This document shows positions 62,916-64,000 of a stretch of 64,000 bases of DNA, piece after piece. The stretch's first letter is position 1; each line of letters begins with the position of its first letter. Position numbers and translations under genes: made by a program. The notes below the pieces were generated by a model. The model was not told the origin of the DNA. It was given only the letters and a program-made list of their open reading frames with translations, and ran no database searches. The DNA is from Dyadobacter psychrotolerans (GTDB lineage Bacteria > Bacteroidota > Bacteroidia > Cytophagales > Spirosomataceae), in NCBI RefSeq assembly GCF_004349265.1, contig NZ_SMFL01000003.1, positions 124,001 through 188,000 on the forward strand, written 5' to 3'.

Positions 62916-64000
62916 CTATTTACCTGTAACCCTGATCGCAATTCTGCGATTTTGAGCTCTTCCCTCCTCCGTGTCATTGGTGGCAACAGGGTGCTCTTTT
63001 CCATAACCTTCAGCTTCCAGTCTTTTTGCTTCAATGCCTTCGGACGCAATGGCTTCTTTTACAGCATTTGCCCTTTCAAGAGACAATTTTAAATTCATAG
63101 ATGCATCGCCGGTATTATCCGTGTAGCCACCGATTTTTAAGGTCGTATTTGGAAATGCTTTCAATATCTCGGCTATATTCTTTGTCTGCACCAATGATTC
63201 TGCACTTAACTTTGTGCTGCCTGTCTCAAAGTTGATCCTATCAAAATTAAACCAGGTTGTTTTGTCAACTGGTTTGCTGCCATCTTCGATAAATGTTACC
63301 AGCTTGTTTTCAATCCCAAATTCAGGAATATCAAGCTCTACTCCGTTAGGCAGTTTTCTTTTAAAGAAATTACCTAAGGCATCAATTCCTGCATCTATCT
63401 TGCTAACGGTTGAGTCAGCCAGGTCGGTTACAGCCAACTTTGCCGAATCTAACACAGAAGTTGTATCCTGAACAAGGGTTGTCTCTTCTTTTTTGCAAGT
63501 TTTGAGGCCCCATAAAATCGCTAGAACAGCCAGAGCAAGGAGCAGCCAGATTAGCCATTTACCTGCCCCTCCCTTCTCCTGCTTATCCTCCTCCCATGTA
63601 TTTGTACCTGTTCCTTTAAAATCACCAAGATCAGAGAAACCAAGCACACCTGATAGTCTGCCAGGCAATGCTGAAAGTACAGGCTCTCTTTGGCTCATTA
63701 ACATTGTTGTGAGTCCGGATATGCCCATTCCCGAACTTTTGACCTGTTTTCCAATTACACTGATAAGGAACGGAGCCGCAAAACTTAGCAACGACGAAGC
63801 AGACGACTTTTTGATTCCGTTTTGAGAAGCGATAGCATCGGTAATATCTGAGGTTTTATTGCCAAAAAGCATAGGTAATAATTTGCCACCGGTCGACAAC
63901 AGACTCTGAGCGATTGAAGGGCTTGTTAATATTTCCGACAAATCCTCGGGTGCGAAATCTCCCTGTTCTCCGTTTACCAATCTTAACACTTCGCCAGCTC
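62916..64000 (-). CDS. DUF937-OmpA fusion protein (5' end outside window)
   Basis: At least 361 residues; the frame is open to the window edge, so the start lies beyond it. Order: a DUF937-like helical repeat region (SLLSTGGKLLPMLFG, KSSASSLLSFAAPFLISVIG), a single membrane helix (WLIWLLLALAVLAILWGLKTC), a linker, and a C-terminal OmpA-like peptidoglycan-binding domain (about the last 110 residues; INFETGSTKLSAESL, IGGYTDNTGDASMNLKLS, GYGKEHPVATNDTEEGRAQNRR with the diaminopimelate-binding Asp and Arg). Probably a cell-envelope protein tethering the wall. A GTG near 63989 is internal. Confidence 0.85.
   Translation of the reverse strand, partial: AGEVLRLVNGEQGDFAPEDLSEILTSPSIAQSLLSTGGKLLPMLFGNKTSDITDAIASQNGIKKSSASSLLSFAAPFLISVIGKQVKSSGMGISGLTTMLMSQREPVLSALPGRLSGVLGFSDLGDFKGTGTNTWEEDKQEKGGAGKWLIWLLLALAVLAILWGLKTCKKEETTLVQDTTSVLDSAKLAVTDLADSTVSKIDAGIDALGNFFKRKLPNGVELDIPEFGIENKLVTFIEDGSKPVDKTTWFNFDRINFETGSTKLSAESLVQTKNIAEILKAFPNTTLKIGGYTDNTGDASMNLKLSLERANAVKEAIASEGIEAKRLEAEGYGKEHPVATNDTEEGRAQNRRIAIRVTGK

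Overview
The window looks like a piece of a free-living Bacteroidota chromosome, most likely order Cytophagales (a Dyadobacter/Spirosoma-type organism). The evidence is gene content: type IX secretion genes porX and porW, a large Oar-like TonB receptor with no SusD, AtpZ and a signal-peptide-bearing ATP synthase subunit a, and a small SRP RNA. Many genes also carry the Bacteroidota -7 element TAnnTTTG in the right place. The genus is inferred from protein flavour, not from a search. Nearly all of it is ordinary dense coding sequence. I see no phage, transposase, CRISPR array, tRNA or rRNA.

Layout. 1-2800: the 3' end of a DUF5916-type protein, then an overlapping APS kinase/sulfotransferase pair. 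2.8-10.1 kb: a leucine-rich-repeat protein, a trans-polyprenyl diphosphate synthase, a patatin lipase and a TonB-dependent receptor, the last two separated by a striking 28-bp perfect hairpin. 10.5-20.7 kb: housekeeping and lipid genes (alpha/beta hydrolase, RsmI-like methylase, MBL hydrolase, PssA, FabH, CoA-binding protein, HNH endonuclease, degenerate HesB protein, MutS2). 20.7-30.4 kb: a small membrane protein, a Uma2 nuclease, then a sugar-oxidation locus. That locus has an MFS transporter divergent from two Gfo/Idh/MocA oxidoreductases and a TIM-barrel isomerase, followed by a giant ThuA/PQQ-type dehydrogenase/PKD/cytochrome c fusion. 30.5-42.3 kb: TIGR02757, LysM/RlpA-like and DUF4905 proteins, kdsB, porX, ftsE, fructose-6-phosphate aldolase, the SRP RNA, a TPR lipoprotein, a TMEM220 homologue, birA, rsfS and ftsH.

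42.4-50.7 kb: an aldose epimerase, then a compact four-gene operon on the minus strand (PqqD/RRE protein, lasso-type B2 transglutaminase-fold protease, HPr-kinase-like protein, PF14907-like nucleotidyltransferase). Upstream of it are two lysine-degradation-type genes (saccharopine dehydrogenase and ALDH7-type dehydrogenase), then an HI0933-family flavoprotein and a potassium channel. 50.7-58.3 kb: uvrC, glycerate kinase, PBP1A and porW on the minus strand. 58.4-61.7 kb: the F0-plus-delta part of the ATP synthase (atpZ, an AtpI-like gene, atpB, E, F, H), ending in a terminator without the F1 alpha/gamma genes. The window closes with a secreted sugar isomerase-like protein and a DUF937-OmpA fusion cut by the window edge.

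The most interesting item is the lasso-peptide-like cassette at 43.3-46.2 kb. It has leader-binding, leader-cleaving and kinase-type tailoring genes and its own promoter, but no asparagine-synthetase-like cyclase, precursor peptide or exporter nearby. Other notable points are the SRP RNA gene hidden behind an over-long fsa reading frame, dispersed AGCTAA-type repeats sitting just before three start codons, a HesB protein lacking its C-terminal cysteines, and the truncated atp operon.
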